Assembly: GCA_026129405.1 (NCBI GenBank) | Contig: JAHCID010000001.1 | Coordinates: forward strand, 1,705,237 to 1,769,236 | DNA: 64,000 nucleotides | Source: a bacterium | GTDB taxonomy: Bacteria > Desulfobacterota > Binatia > DP-6 | Reading direction: 5' to 3' | Shown: piece by piece, positions 44,926-52,761 of the stretch | Layout of the letters: each line of letters begins with the position of its first letter | Numbering within the stretch: the first letter of the stretch is position 1 | The notes under the pieces: generated by a model | Seen by the model: the letters and a program-made list of their open reading frames with translations, nothing else | Told to the model about the DNA's origin: nothing | The model's database searches: none | Position numbers and translations under genes: made by a program

Positions 44926-44968
44926 CACGACGGCCGGCCGCTCGCAGGGGAGGGGCCGGCCGGTCGTG
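44926..44968. terminator. Hairpin between convergent rhomboid and di-iron genes
   Basis: CACGACGGCCGGC (44926-44938) pairs with GCCGGCCGGTCGTG (44955-44968) with one bulged base. It lies in the 145-base gap between the rhomboid stop (44837, plus) and the di-iron gene stop (44983, minus). No U-tract is present; bidirectional termination is inferred from position. Confidence 0.5.
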
Positions 44969-44982
44969 ACGGTGGCGGGCGG

Positions 44983-46056
44983 CTAGTTGCCGGCCGCGGC
45001 GGCCTGACGCTGGGCGAGGTGCTCGCCGATCAGCATGCCGCGCTCGCGGTACTTGTGCTCGGTGCGCTCGGTGATGAGCCCGAGGCGCATCAGGTTCGGC
45101 ATCACCGTGTGCATGTAGGGCTCGCTGTTGATGAGCGACCACTGATCCATGCCGTGCATGATCTGCACGGCGGCGTCGGGGTCGATGCCGTACTTCGGGC
45201 CGAAGCGGTGCAGCATGTCGAGCTGCTGGTTCGCGTTCAGCGTCTCGAGGATGTTGAAGGCGAAGTCCTCGAGCTGCTCGAGCGTCTCCGGGTCGGACTC
45301 CTTCACCAGCCGGCGCATGCTGAGGACGCCGAACGCCGCGTGGCGCGCTTCGTCGCCGTGCACGCGGTGGATGATGTCCTTCACCAGCGGCGAGAGGTTC
45401 GTCTTGGCGACCATGTCCATGATGCCGACGGCCATGCCCTCGAAGAGGGTCTGCATGCCGAGCGTCTTCGTCTGCCAGTTCGGCGCCTCGAGGAGTTTGT
45501 CGAGCAGCACCTTCAGGGTGGGGTCGATGGGATGCACGACGCCCATCTTGCGCTGCAGGAACTTCGAGAAGACCTCGATGTGGCGGACCTCGTCGATGAC
45601 CTGCGAGCCGGCGTACCACTTCTGGTCCATGGTCGGGCAGCAGTTGACGAGCTGGCCGCAGAGCTGGAGCGCCGCCTGCTCGCCGTGGAGCAGCTGCGAG
45701 ATCAGGTGGGAGAACTCGTCCCACGCCGCTTCCTTGCAGGTGGCCTCGTCGCGGCCCATCTCGGTGAGGAGGCTCGCCAGCAGGGACGCGCCGATCGGCG
45801 GGATGAACCACTCGTCGCGCGGCATCGGGATCGACCAGTCGATGTCCTCTTCCGCGTTCCACTGGCCGCGCTTGCCGCGCTCGTAGAGGGCGCGCAGCTC
45901 CTCGACCTCGCTGCCGTACTCCCACGTCCAGTGCAGCTCGAGCGGCACGTCGACGTCGAGCTTCCGGCGCAGCCCGGCGATCTGCTGCTCGTCGACGACG
46001 TCGACCACCTCGAAGTTTCCGATCTGGCGGCGGTGCTCCTTGAGTATCGTCTCCAT
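44983..46056 (-). CDS. Ferritin-like di-iron protein (AurF/R2-like oxygenase family)
   Basis: A 357-residue helical protein with two iron-binding half-sites: E126 in LLHGEQAA with E156 and H159 in IDEVRHIEVF, then E206 in TLFEGMAVGI with E236 and H239 in HGDEARHAAFG. This E / ExxH / E / ExxH set is the carboxylate-bridged di-iron site of ferritin-like oxygenases and R2 proteins. Similar uncharacterised proteins in mycobacteria and deltaproteobacteria are annotated only as ferritin-like domain proteins. An oxygenase acting on a lipid or aromatic substrate is inferred. A Shine-Dalgarno GGGAGGA precedes ATG 46056, which overlaps the tetR stop by one base (TGATG), so it is the second gene of a regulated two-gene operon. 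Confidence 0.9.
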   Translation of the reverse strand: METILKEHRRQIGNFEVVDVVDEQQIAGLRRKLDVDVPLELHWTWEYGSEVEELRALYERGKRGQWNAEEDIDWSIPMPRDEWFIPPIGASLLASLLTEMGRDEATCKEAAWDEFSHLISQLLHGEQAALQLCGQLVNCCPTMDQKWYAGSQVIDEVRHIEVFSKFLQRKMGVVHPIDPTLKVLLDKLLEAPNWQTKTLGMQTLFEGMAVGIMDMVAKTNLSPLVKDIIHRVHGDEARHAAFGVLSMRRLVKESDPETLEQLEDFAFNILETLNANQQLDMLHRFGPKYGIDPDAAVQIMHGMDQWSLINSEPYMHTVMPNLMRLGLITERTEHKYRERGMLIGEHLAQRQAAAAGN

Positions 46057-46712
46057 CAATTCTTCCTCCCCCGGGTGGTGCCGGGCGTGGTCATGAGGCC
46101 GTGGCGCAAGAGGGTCTTCAGCTCGGTCTTCCGCCGGCGGACCTCGACGGCGGAGAAGACGGGACGTCCGAGCAGCTCGTCGCCGAACTCGCCGGACGCG
46201 AAGTGGTACACGATGGCGCCGATCAGCGTCTGCAGGGTGTGCGGGACGCTGGCGGCACGGAACTCGCCGGCGGCCATGCCCTCGCGCAGGAGGCGGCCGC
46301 CGGCGCCGATGATGCGGCGCAGGCGCGCGTCGGCCTCCTGCTCCTCGGGCAGCTCGCCGGAGACCTCGTCGTCTTCGAAGAGCGAGCGGAGCAGCAGGCG
46401 AGCGTGGGCGGGGTGCGCGGCGAGCTCGTCGATGATGAGGTCGATCCAGCGCTCGAGGCGCTGCGACGGCGTGCCGCCCTCGGCGAGGGTGCGGGTGAGG
46501 GCGTCGTCGATGCGCGCGAGGATGCGCGAGGTGACGGCGGCGTAGAGCTGCGCCTTGCTGCGGAAGTGGTGGAAGAGCGACGCCTTCGCGAGACCGGACG
46601 CCTCGGCCACCTCGGACAGCCCGATCCCCGCGAAGCCGCGACGCGCGAACAGCGTCTCGGCGCAGTCGAGGATATTGTCGCGTGCGGAGTGCTTGGGGGC
46701 GGGCTGTGTCAT
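46056..46712 (-). CDS. TetR-family regulator of the di-iron protein
   Basis: A 218-residue TetR repressor. The DNA-binding part is RDNILDCAETLFARRGFAGI followed by GLSEVAEASGLAKASLFHHF with RSKAQLY. The ligand domain includes HPAHARLLLRSLFEDDEVSG, typical of TetR_C_36-like proteins that respond to hydrophobic ligands. Two strong palindromes lie just upstream of ATG 46712, one inside the putative promoter spacer, so autoregulation is very likely. It is co-transcribed with the di-iron gene (TGATG overlap). Confidence 0.93.
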   Translation of the reverse strand: MTQPAPKHSARDNILDCAETLFARRGFAGIGLSEVAEASGLAKASLFHHFRSKAQLYAAVTSRILARIDDALTRTLAEGGTPSQRLERWIDLIIDELAAHPAHARLLLRSLFEDDEVSGELPEEQEADARLRRIIGAGGRLLREGMAAGEFRAASVPHTLQTLIGAIVYHFASGEFGDELLGRPVFSAVEVRRRKTELKTLLRHGLMTTPGTTRGRKN

Positions 46713-46717
46713 CGACC

Positions 46718-46760
46718 AACCGATCGGTTCCAGCTAGCCGACCGATCGGTCGGATGTCAA
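46718..46760 (-). promoter_or_regulatory. Tandem TetR operators and promoter
   Basis: Two perfect palindromes: AACCGATCGGTT (46718-46729) and CCGACCGATCGGTCGG (46738-46753). Their centres are 22 bases apart, two helical turns. On the minus strand a consensus -35 box TTGACA (46760-46755) lies directly upstream of the larger palindrome, which fills the -35/-10 spacer; the smaller one covers the expected transcription start. Both share the core ACCGATCGGT. Confidence 0.75.
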
Positions 46761-46898
46761 TGGGGGACGCGGGCATGGCGGGCGCCGTGCGGTCGCGCCT
46801 CTCGTCCCGCAGCGCTGCGAGCTTCGCGCAGCCGCGCCGCCGCCGAGCACCGCGCCGCGCGCGTTTTCGGGGGCATGCCGGTTGCTGGACGTCGGCCC

Positions 46899-47120
46899 AT
46901 GGACCTCGCCGACCTGGAAGCTGCCGTGGAAGAGATCGCCGGACTGATCCGCGACCGTCGCTGGGACCTCGCGCTGGCGCTCACCGAGCAGCTCGAGGCG
47001 CGCGTCGCGAACGCGCCGATCGACGCGCCCCCGTTCCCGCCCGCCGTGCGCGAGCTGCTCGCCGCCTCGAAGCAGCTCACGACCTCGCTGGTCGCGCTGC
47101 GCAACCACCACGTGCACTGA
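46899..47120 (+). CDS. Small hypothetical protein (73 aa)
   Basis: A 73-residue frame from ATG 46899: MDLADLEAAVEEIAGLIRDR, then RWDLALALTEQLEARVANAP and a last helix AVRELLAASKQLTTSLVALR. It is acidic-amphipathic and probably three helices; no family is recognised. It is divergent from the tetR/di-iron operon, 186 bases away across the tandem operators, so it could share regulation. Coding likelihood comes from the amino-acid composition, which is more balanced than in shadow frames. Confidence 0.55.
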   Translation: MDLADLEAAVEEIAGLIRDRRWDLALALTEQLEARVANAPIDAPPFPPAVRELLAASKQLTTSLVALRNHHVH

Positions 47121-47399
47121 CGTTCGCCGGGCTCGCCCGGAGGGCCCGTCCACGTGGGTGCGGCGCGGCACGACGCCGGCGACGCGATCCCGCGCCCGGG
47201 CCTCGTCCTCGCCGGCCGGATGCGTTCGTCGATCCCGCCGCCGGCGGGCGGCTCGCACGGCGCATGCGCGGGCGCTTCGTCGGGCTCGACGGTGGGTACG
47301 GGTGGCCGGTCGAGCGCCCGGACGAGGTCGCAGCGGCGGCTGCGCGCGCACGGGGCGTCGGCGTCGCGCGGCCGCGTCGTACCCGCCGGCGGTTCGCGT

Positions 47400-48263
47400 T
47401 CAGAGCCGCAGGACGCCGGCGACGACGGTCACCGCGGCGCCGCCGACCTCGATGGTCGCCCCGTCGTCGGACACGCGCACGGCGACCGTGCCGTCGCGGC
47501 CGACCTCGCGTCCCTGGCTCGCGGTCCACGACGGGCCGAGACGATCGAGGCGCTTCGCGGCGGCCAGGAACGCCGCCACCGAGGCGTTGCCGCTGCCGCA
47601 GACGGGATCCTCCGGAACGCCGCTCGCGGGCGCGAACGAGCGCACGACGACGCGGGGGTCGGCCTGCGGGTCGACCGCGAAGGCGGTCACGCCGGTGAGC
47701 CCGAGGTCACGCGACAGGCCCTCGATGCCGAGGAGGTCGGGCCGCGCTGCCCGCAGCGCCGCGACCTCGTCCACCTGGACGACGAGCCACGTCGGTCCGA
47801 GGTCGACGATGCGGGCGCCGGCGGCGCGCAGCAGCGGCGCGCCCAGCATCTCCTCGACCACGCGCAGCGTCTCGGGATCGTCGCTCAGCACCTGCGCCGG
47901 AGGCGTCCGCACCCAGAAGCGTTCGTCCTCGAGGCGCAAGCCGAGGACGCCGGCGCCGCATTCCTGGCGCAGCGTGGGGCTGCGCGGAACGAGCCCGGCC
48001 TCGATGACGGCGTGCGCGGTCCCGAGCGCCGGATGGCCCGCGAACGGCAGCTCCTCGCGCGGCGTGAAGATGCGGACGCGGTAGCTCGCCTCGGGCGTCG
48101 TCGGCGGCAGCACGCAGACCGTCTCGGAGAGGTTCGTCCACGCGGCGAGACGCTGCATGGCGGCGGCGTCGATATCCTCGGCGTCGAGCAGGACGGCGAC
48201 GGGGTTGCCCCGGAGCGGGGTGGAGGTGAAGACGTCCACGACGACGTACCGGCGCTCGCGCAT
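47400..48263 (-). CDS. PhzF-family isomerase
   Basis: A 287-residue protein of the PhzF/diaminopimelate-epimerase-like fold. It begins RRYVVVDVFTSTPLRGNPVA, with the catalytic Glu47 in AAWTNLSETVCVLPP, then RIFTPREELPFAGHPALGTA and EDPVCGSGNASVAAFLAA, all conserved in the family. PhzF itself isomerises trans-2,3-dihydro-3-hydroxyanthranilate for phenazines, but no other phenazine genes are here, so a general isomerase role is more likely. ATG 48263. It is followed by a non-coding 279-base stretch and preceded by the phosphoesterase gene on the same strand (52-base gap). Confidence 0.93.
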   Translation of the reverse strand: MRERRYVVVDVFTSTPLRGNPVAVLLDAEDIDAAAMQRLAAWTNLSETVCVLPPTTPEASYRVRIFTPREELPFAGHPALGTAHAVIEAGLVPRSPTLRQECGAGVLGLRLEDERFWVRTPPAQVLSDDPETLRVVEEMLGAPLLRAAGARIVDLGPTWLVVQVDEVAALRAARPDLLGIEGLSRDLGLTGVTAFAVDPQADPRVVVRSFAPASGVPEDPVCGSGNASVAAFLAAAKRLDRLGPSWTASQGREVGRDGTVAVRVSDDGATIEVGGAAVTVVAGVLRL

Positions 48264-48315
48264 GCGGCCCGTCGTAATCGAGGTGGGCGCCTGCGTCGAG
48301 CAGCGGCCGTGCGCG

Positions 48316-48768
48316 TCACGTGATCAGCGACACGATGCGCACGGCGGGCACGCCGTCCGTGAGCGCGAGCCGCGCCATGGTCACGGGCAGCCTGAAGCGT
48401 CGCGGCCCGGCGCTTCCCGGATTGAGGAAGAGGACGCCGTCGTGCTCCGCGACACCCGGCCGATGCGAGTGGCCGGCGACCACGACGGCGACGTCGGGCA
48501 CGGCCGTCAGCTCCTTGCGATCGTGGAGGAGGTGGATGCGCACGCCGGCGAGCGTGACGGTGATCGCCGCGGGCAGGGTCGCCGCCCACGGGCCGCGATC
48601 GTTGTTGCCGCGCACCGCGGTCACCGGGGCGATCTGCCCCAGCGCCGCCAGCACCTCGGCCGAGCCGACGTCGCCGGCGTGGAGCACGTGCACGACGCCG
48701 TCGAGCGCCGCGAGCAGCTCGGGCCGCACGAGCCCGTGCGTGTCGGAGACCACGCCGATCTCGCCCAC
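48316..48768 (-). CDS. YfcE/MJ0936-type metallophosphoesterase
   Basis: A 150-residue calcineurin-like phosphodiesterase. Metal-binding motifs in order: VVSDTHGLV, HAGDVGSAEV, VRGNNDRGP, LLHDRKEL and VVAGHSHRPGV; LNPGSAGPRRF closes the site. This is the single-domain bacterial YfcE family. The start is GTG 48768. It is divergent from the trypsin-like gene (67 bases) and co-directional with phzF. The biological substrate is unknown. Confidence 0.9.
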   Translation of the reverse strand: MGEIGVVSDTHGLVRPELLAALDGVVHVLHAGDVGSAEVLAALGQIAPVTAVRGNNDRGPWAATLPAAITVTLAGVRIHLLHDRKELTAVPDVAVVVAGHSHRPGVAEHDGVLFLNPGSAGPRRFRLPVTMARLALTDGVPAVRIVSLIT

Positions 48769-48835
48769 GCCGCCGTCCTGCCTCCTGCGGCCGCTGCGCT
48801 CAAGTTCCGCCGGCGCCGTGCCGATAGCAGGAGCG

Positions 48836-50437
48836 GTGGGGTGTGTCCGTGCGGCCCTGGTGTCCCTGGCGCTCGGTGCGACCCTCGCCGCTGCGTCGCC
48901 GGCGCCCATCGTCGGCGGCGCGCCGACGGGTGCCCATCCTGCCGTCGGCGCCCTGCTCGGCGGCATCGGTCCCGGCGTGCCGACCTGCACGGCGACGCTG
49001 ATCGGCTGCGGCACCCTCGTCACGGCCGCCCACTGCGTCTGTCCGTCGAAGAAGGCGCCGTGTCAGGGCGACGACGCGCCGGACCCGCTCGGCTGGAACG
49101 TGTACCTCGAGCACGCGGGCATGTTCCCGGTCGACGAGATCGTCGTGCATCCGGACTTCGCCTTCCCGGCCGCCGACCTCGCCATCCTCCGTCTGAGCTA
49201 CGAGGCGACCAGCATCCCGCCCGTGCCCCTGTCCGCCGATCCCGTCGGCATGGGCACGGCAGGTCTCCTCGTCGGCTTCGGCACCACGGGCGGCAGCGAC
49301 GCCGCCACGGGGATCAAGCGCGAGGGGCCGGTGACCACCGCCGCCTGCCCGAAGGGCATCGATCCGGCGACGATGGTGTGCTGGACCTACGACGGCGCGG
49401 GCGCGAACGGCTGCACCGGCGACGCGGGCGGTCCGCTGCTCGTCGCGGGCGCGCTCGCGGGCGTCGGCGCCGGCGGCACCAAGAGCAGCTGTCTCAAGGG
49501 CGACCGCGGCTACGACGTCCGCATCGCGCCGTACCGCGACTGGATCGCCGCGACCGGCGGCGACGACGTCGGCGCCACCTGCGGCTACCTGCGCCCGATC
49601 GGCGCCGAGGGCACGACGGTGACGACGTTCACGGGCACGGTTACGCGCGACGGGCCGGAGGCCGTCCATGCCGTCCCGGTGCCCGAGCGGACGGAGGAGC
49701 TCCGCGTCGGCCTCCACGCCGCCGACGACGGCCGCAACGACTTCGATCTCTACGTCCGCTTCGGCGCGCCCCCGACGCTGGACGACTGGGACTGCGCCGA
49801 GATCGGCCCGGGCCAGTACGGCTACTGCGAGCTGATCTACCCGGACGCCGGCACCTGGTACGCCATGGTCCGCCGCGAAGCCGGCGAGGGCGTCTACCAG
49901 ATCGCCGCGACGACCCTTCCGGAGGAGGACGACGACGAGGAGGAGTTCCCGTTCTGCGGCGACGACCTCCTCGATCCGACCAGCGAGGAGTGCGACGGCT
50001 TCGACGACGCCGCCTGCCCCGGCATGTGCGACTTCGACTGCCTGTGCCTGCGCTGCGACACGGCGACCTTCGCGATCGGCCAGATCCAGCTGGTCCGCAA
50101 GTTCCTCGTCCGCGGCCAGCTCGGCGGCCTCGACCCGTCCTTCGACCCCCGCCTCGCCGACCTCGTCCTGTCCGTCGAGGACGTCGTCGCCAACAGCGCC
50201 ACCATGACGATCCCCGCCGACGACCCCGGCTGGCGCGGCTCCAAACCCAACCGCGGCCTCTGGCGCTGGCGCGGCCGCACCGACGGCCTGCGCAAGGTGG
50301 TCCTGCAACGCCGCCGCAGCGGCACGTGGAGCGTCGCCGTCGCGGGCCGTGACGTCCCGGATGCGGAGACGGTGGGGCTCGAGGGACTGGTGGTGCGCGT
50401 GCGCAGCGACTGGGTGTGCGGGGAGAAGCGCTACTGA
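48836..50437 (+). CDS. Secreted trypsin-like pseudoprotease with PPC and C-terminal beta module
   Basis: A 533-residue exported protein from GTG 48836. A signal peptide is followed by a trypsin (S1) fold: IVGGAPTGAHP activation motif, catalytic His66 in VTAAHC and Asp114 in ADLAILRL. The nucleophile motif reads CTGDAGGPLL, so Ala197 replaces the catalytic Ser (codon GCG); it should be inactive as a protease. Residues about 260-365 look like a bacterial pre-peptidase C-terminal (PPC) domain (NDFDLYVRFGAPP). Then come a DUF4215-like motif CGDDLLDPTSEECDGFDDAA and a beta module. The paralogue at 56426-58081 has the same layout with an intact Ser. Probably extracellular. An upstream GTG (48818) is a possible start. 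Confidence 0.87.
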   Translation: MGCVRAALVSLALGATLAAASPAPIVGGAPTGAHPAVGALLGGIGPGVPTCTATLIGCGTLVTAAHCVCPSKKAPCQGDDAPDPLGWNVYLEHAGMFPVDEIVVHPDFAFPAADLAILRLSYEATSIPPVPLSADPVGMGTAGLLVGFGTTGGSDAATGIKREGPVTTAACPKGIDPATMVCWTYDGAGANGCTGDAGGPLLVAGALAGVGAGGTKSSCLKGDRGYDVRIAPYRDWIAATGGDDVGATCGYLRPIGAEGTTVTTFTGTVTRDGPEAVHAVPVPERTEELRVGLHAADDGRNDFDLYVRFGAPPTLDDWDCAEIGPGQYGYCELIYPDAGTWYAMVRREAGEGVYQIAATTLPEEDDDEEEFPFCGDDLLDPTSEECDGFDDAACPGMCDFDCLCLRCDTATFAIGQIQLVRKFLVRGQLGGLDPSFDPRLADLVLSVEDVVANSATMTIPADDPGWRGSKPNRGLWRWRGRTDGLRKVVLQRRRSGTWSVAVAGRDVPDAETVGLEGLVVRVRSDWVCGEKRY

Positions 50438-50519
50438 AGCGCGGAGCGGCGCCGATGCCGGGGTCCGGCCGTCTCGGACACGAGCTGCGCGCGCAGGCGC
50501 CGATCGTACGAGGGCGGCG

Positions 50520-50557
50520 GCGTCGCCGAGCCGGCGGTGCGACCGGCTCGGCGACGC
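50520..50557. terminator. Perfect 15-bp hairpin between convergent secreted-protein genes
   Basis: GCGTCGCCGAGCCGG (50520-50534) and its exact complement (50543-50557) flank an 8-base loop. It lies between the stops of the pseudoprotease (50437, plus) and the secreted lipase (50562, minus). A bidirectional terminator is the obvious role; a U-tract is absent. Confidence 0.65.
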
Positions 50558-50561
50558 GCTG

Positions 50562-52697
50562 CTAGCGACACTTCACGGTCGCCCCACCGCCGCTCAGGGC
50601 ACAGCCGGGCGACGTCTCGCCGCATTGTCCCGAGGTCGCGACCGGCGGCGTCAGCACCATGGTCGTCGTCAGCGGAAGCGCCGACGGCGCGACCGCGTAC
50701 GTTCCGTTCTTCCCCTTCACCGTGACCTTCACGCCGTTCGGGGGGTTCGACACGCGCTTCAGGACCATCTTCATGATGCCGTCCACGAGCGGGATCTCGC
50801 GACCGGCGTTCTTGTAGGTGAAGGTCGCACCGTTCTTGGCGGCGACCCAGCCGGCACGGGTGGTGGGGCTCCACGCACCGCCGGGGAGCGTCGTGTCGAG
50901 GACGACGCTGCCGTCGGCCCCGGTGACGAGCAGACGGAAGCCGTTCGTCAACGGGTCGACCGGGGGCGACATCGGCACGCCGGCGATCGTGGCGGCGAGC
51001 GACAGCTTGTCGTCGCCGGCGGGCGCGAGCACCTTCGCCAGCGTGAGCGACGGCTTCGCCACCGTGGTCGGGGCGAGGTTCGTGCAGGCGTCGCAGGCGT
51101 CGCCGAGGCCGTCGCCGTCGCCGTCGGCCTGGTCGGGATCGGGGACGGTGGGACAGACGTCCTCGGCGTCGCAGATGCCGTCCCCGTCGCCGTCGGGGAG
51201 GCCGGTGTCGGCGGGGCAGGCGGCGGCGCTGCCGGTGCAGGTTTCGGCGACGTCGCAGGCGTCGGTCGCCGGGCGACACACGGTGGCCGCCGGCGCGAAG
51301 GCGTCGGCGGGGCAGGCGGCGGAGGCGCCGGTGCAGGTTTCGGCGAGGTCGCAGACGCCGGCGGCCGGGCGGCAGATGCCGCTGGTGGCGAAGGCGTCGG
51401 CGGGGCAGGCGGCGGAGGCGCCGGTGCAGGTTTCGGCGAGGTCGCAGACGCCGGCGGCGGGGCGGCAGACGCCGCTGGTGGCGAAGGCGTCGGCGGGGCA
51501 GGCGGCGGAGGCGCCGTCGCAGGACTCGGCGAGGTCGCAGGCGCCGGCGGCCGGGCGGCAGACGCCGCCGGTGGCGAAGGCGTCGGCGGGACACGTGGCC
51601 GACGCGCCCGTGCACGTCTCGGCCGCGTCGCAGATCCCGGCCGCGTCGCGGCAGACCGTCGCGGTGGACGCGAAGCGGCAGTCGCGCCCGCAGCAGTCGC
51701 TGCCGGCGATCTCGACGTCGCACTGCTCGCCCGCCGCCGGGTCGACGACGGCGTTGCCGCAGCGCGAGTCGGCGTCGGTGATGAGCAGCGGGATCACCGG
51801 GACGCCGTCGGACCAGAAGCCCATCCCGCGGTGCTCCGGCGTGTCCTCGAGGCCGTATTCGCAGTGCGTGCCGTAGAAGGCGCAGTCGGTGAGGCCGTCG
51901 AACGTCTGCCACAGGGCGTACCAGTCGAGGGCGTCGAGCACGTTGCCGGTCGGGGCCACGTGGTTCGCCTGGAGCGCGACCGGGCCGTGGGCATCCGTGC
52001 GCATGGTGACGAAGTCGCGGTTCGCCGCCGGCACGTGCCCCGTCCTCGCCCAGATGAGGTCGCAGCCCTGGGCGCCGGCGAGCAGATCGTCGGCGCCGAC
52101 GACGCAGTTCATCAGCACCGTCGACGGAATGCCGCCGAGGCTCGCGTCCATGTTGTCGTACCAGGGCTGGACGGGCATCAGCGCCTTCGGCTGCGGCAGG
52201 CTGATCGAGGCCCAGCGGTTCGCGATGTTGACGCTGACGAGGCCACCGTACGAATGGCCGACGAGCGCGAACTTCGCGAGGTCGGGCTGCACGTGCGACG
52301 GCGTCGCGGCGAGCCAGGCGAGCGCGTTCTGGATCGCGGTGATCGCGTTGCCGGTGTAGGTGCTCGGCAGCGTCAGCACGTTCGCCTGGAACTTCGGGTA
52401 GACGACGAGGTTGCCGCGGCGCACGAGGTGCTCGATCCACGGCAGGTACGGGTCGGGCGTGAGCACGTTCGCGCCGTGGAGGACGACCACGAGCGGCGCC
52501 GTCGCCGGTGCGGGCGCGGCGGGCGCGTAGACCCAGTACTGGAGCGCCCCGGTGCCGTTCGTCGTCATGACGTAGCTGCCGTGCGGGTAGTCGTTGCCGC
52601 CGGGGCCCGACGTCGGCTGCGGCGGCGACGTCTGCGCGCCGGCCGCCGCGGCGGCGAGTACGATTCCCAGCACCACGCTTCGAAGCATCGTTCGCAT
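50562..52697 (-). CDS. Secreted alpha/beta hydrolase (lipase-like) with cysteine-rich repeats and C-terminal beta module
   Basis: A 711-residue exported protein. After a signal peptide (MRTMLRSVVLGIVLAAAAAG) comes an alpha/beta hydrolase of about 310 residues with LVVVLHGANVLTPDPYLPWI and the nucleophile elbow FALVGHSYGGLVSV; THCEYGLEDTPEHRG lies near its end. A DUF4215-like motif CGNAVVDPAAGEQCDVE leads to five cysteine-rich disintegrin-like units of 31-32 residues (for example VCRPAAGVCDLAETCTGASA). A thrombospondin-3-like DPDQADGDGDGLGDACDACT and a 180-residue beta module follow. The module is shared with the protein at 35215-36162. A surface or extracellular esterase with a stalk is inferred. 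It is convergent with the pseudoprotease gene. Confidence 0.88.
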   Translation of the reverse strand: MRTMLRSVVLGIVLAAAAAGAQTSPPQPTSGPGGNDYPHGSYVMTTNGTGALQYWVYAPAAPAPATAPLVVVLHGANVLTPDPYLPWIEHLVRRGNLVVYPKFQANVLTLPSTYTGNAITAIQNALAWLAATPSHVQPDLAKFALVGHSYGGLVSVNIANRWASISLPQPKALMPVQPWYDNMDASLGGIPSTVLMNCVVGADDLLAGAQGCDLIWARTGHVPAANRDFVTMRTDAHGPVALQANHVAPTGNVLDALDWYALWQTFDGLTDCAFYGTHCEYGLEDTPEHRGMGFWSDGVPVIPLLITDADSRCGNAVVDPAAGEQCDVEIAGSDCCGRDCRFASTATVCRDAAGICDAAETCTGASATCPADAFATGGVCRPAAGACDLAESCDGASAACPADAFATSGVCRPAAGVCDLAETCTGASAACPADAFATSGICRPAAGVCDLAETCTGASAACPADAFAPAATVCRPATDACDVAETCTGSAAACPADTGLPDGDGDGICDAEDVCPTVPDPDQADGDGDGLGDACDACTNLAPTTVAKPSLTLAKVLAPAGDDKLSLAATIAGVPMSPPVDPLTNGFRLLVTGADGSVVLDTTLPGGAWSPTTRAGWVAAKNGATFTYKNAGREIPLVDGIMKMVLKRVSNPPNGVKVTVKGKNGTYAVAPSALPLTTTMVLTPPVATSGQCGETSPGCALSGGGATVKCR
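51205..51661 (-). repeat. Five tandem 93-bp repeats encoding cysteine-rich units
   Basis: The sequence GTGCAGGTTTCGGCGA (or close variants) recurs at about 51235, 51331, 51424, 51517 and 51610, giving a 93-base period with one 96-base step. Each unit encodes C-R-P-A-x-x-x-C-D-x-A-E-[ST]-C-x-G-x-[AS]-A-x-C-P-A-D. The three central units are nearly identical at DNA level, suggesting recent duplication or gene conversion. Confidence 0.85.
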
Positions 52698-52761
52698 CGT
52701 GGGGCCGGGCGTACGAGCCGCCGCTGCTTTAAATCAAGTGCTTTCTTTCGTGGGCGGCTCG

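Noticed and set aside
47400..48263. Phenazine biosynthesis
   Set aside because: PhzF-like proteins are widespread isomerases and no phzA-E or phzG gene is present.
51205..51661. CRISPR array
   Set aside because: The repeats are 93 bp, in frame, without spacers, and encode cysteine-rich units.
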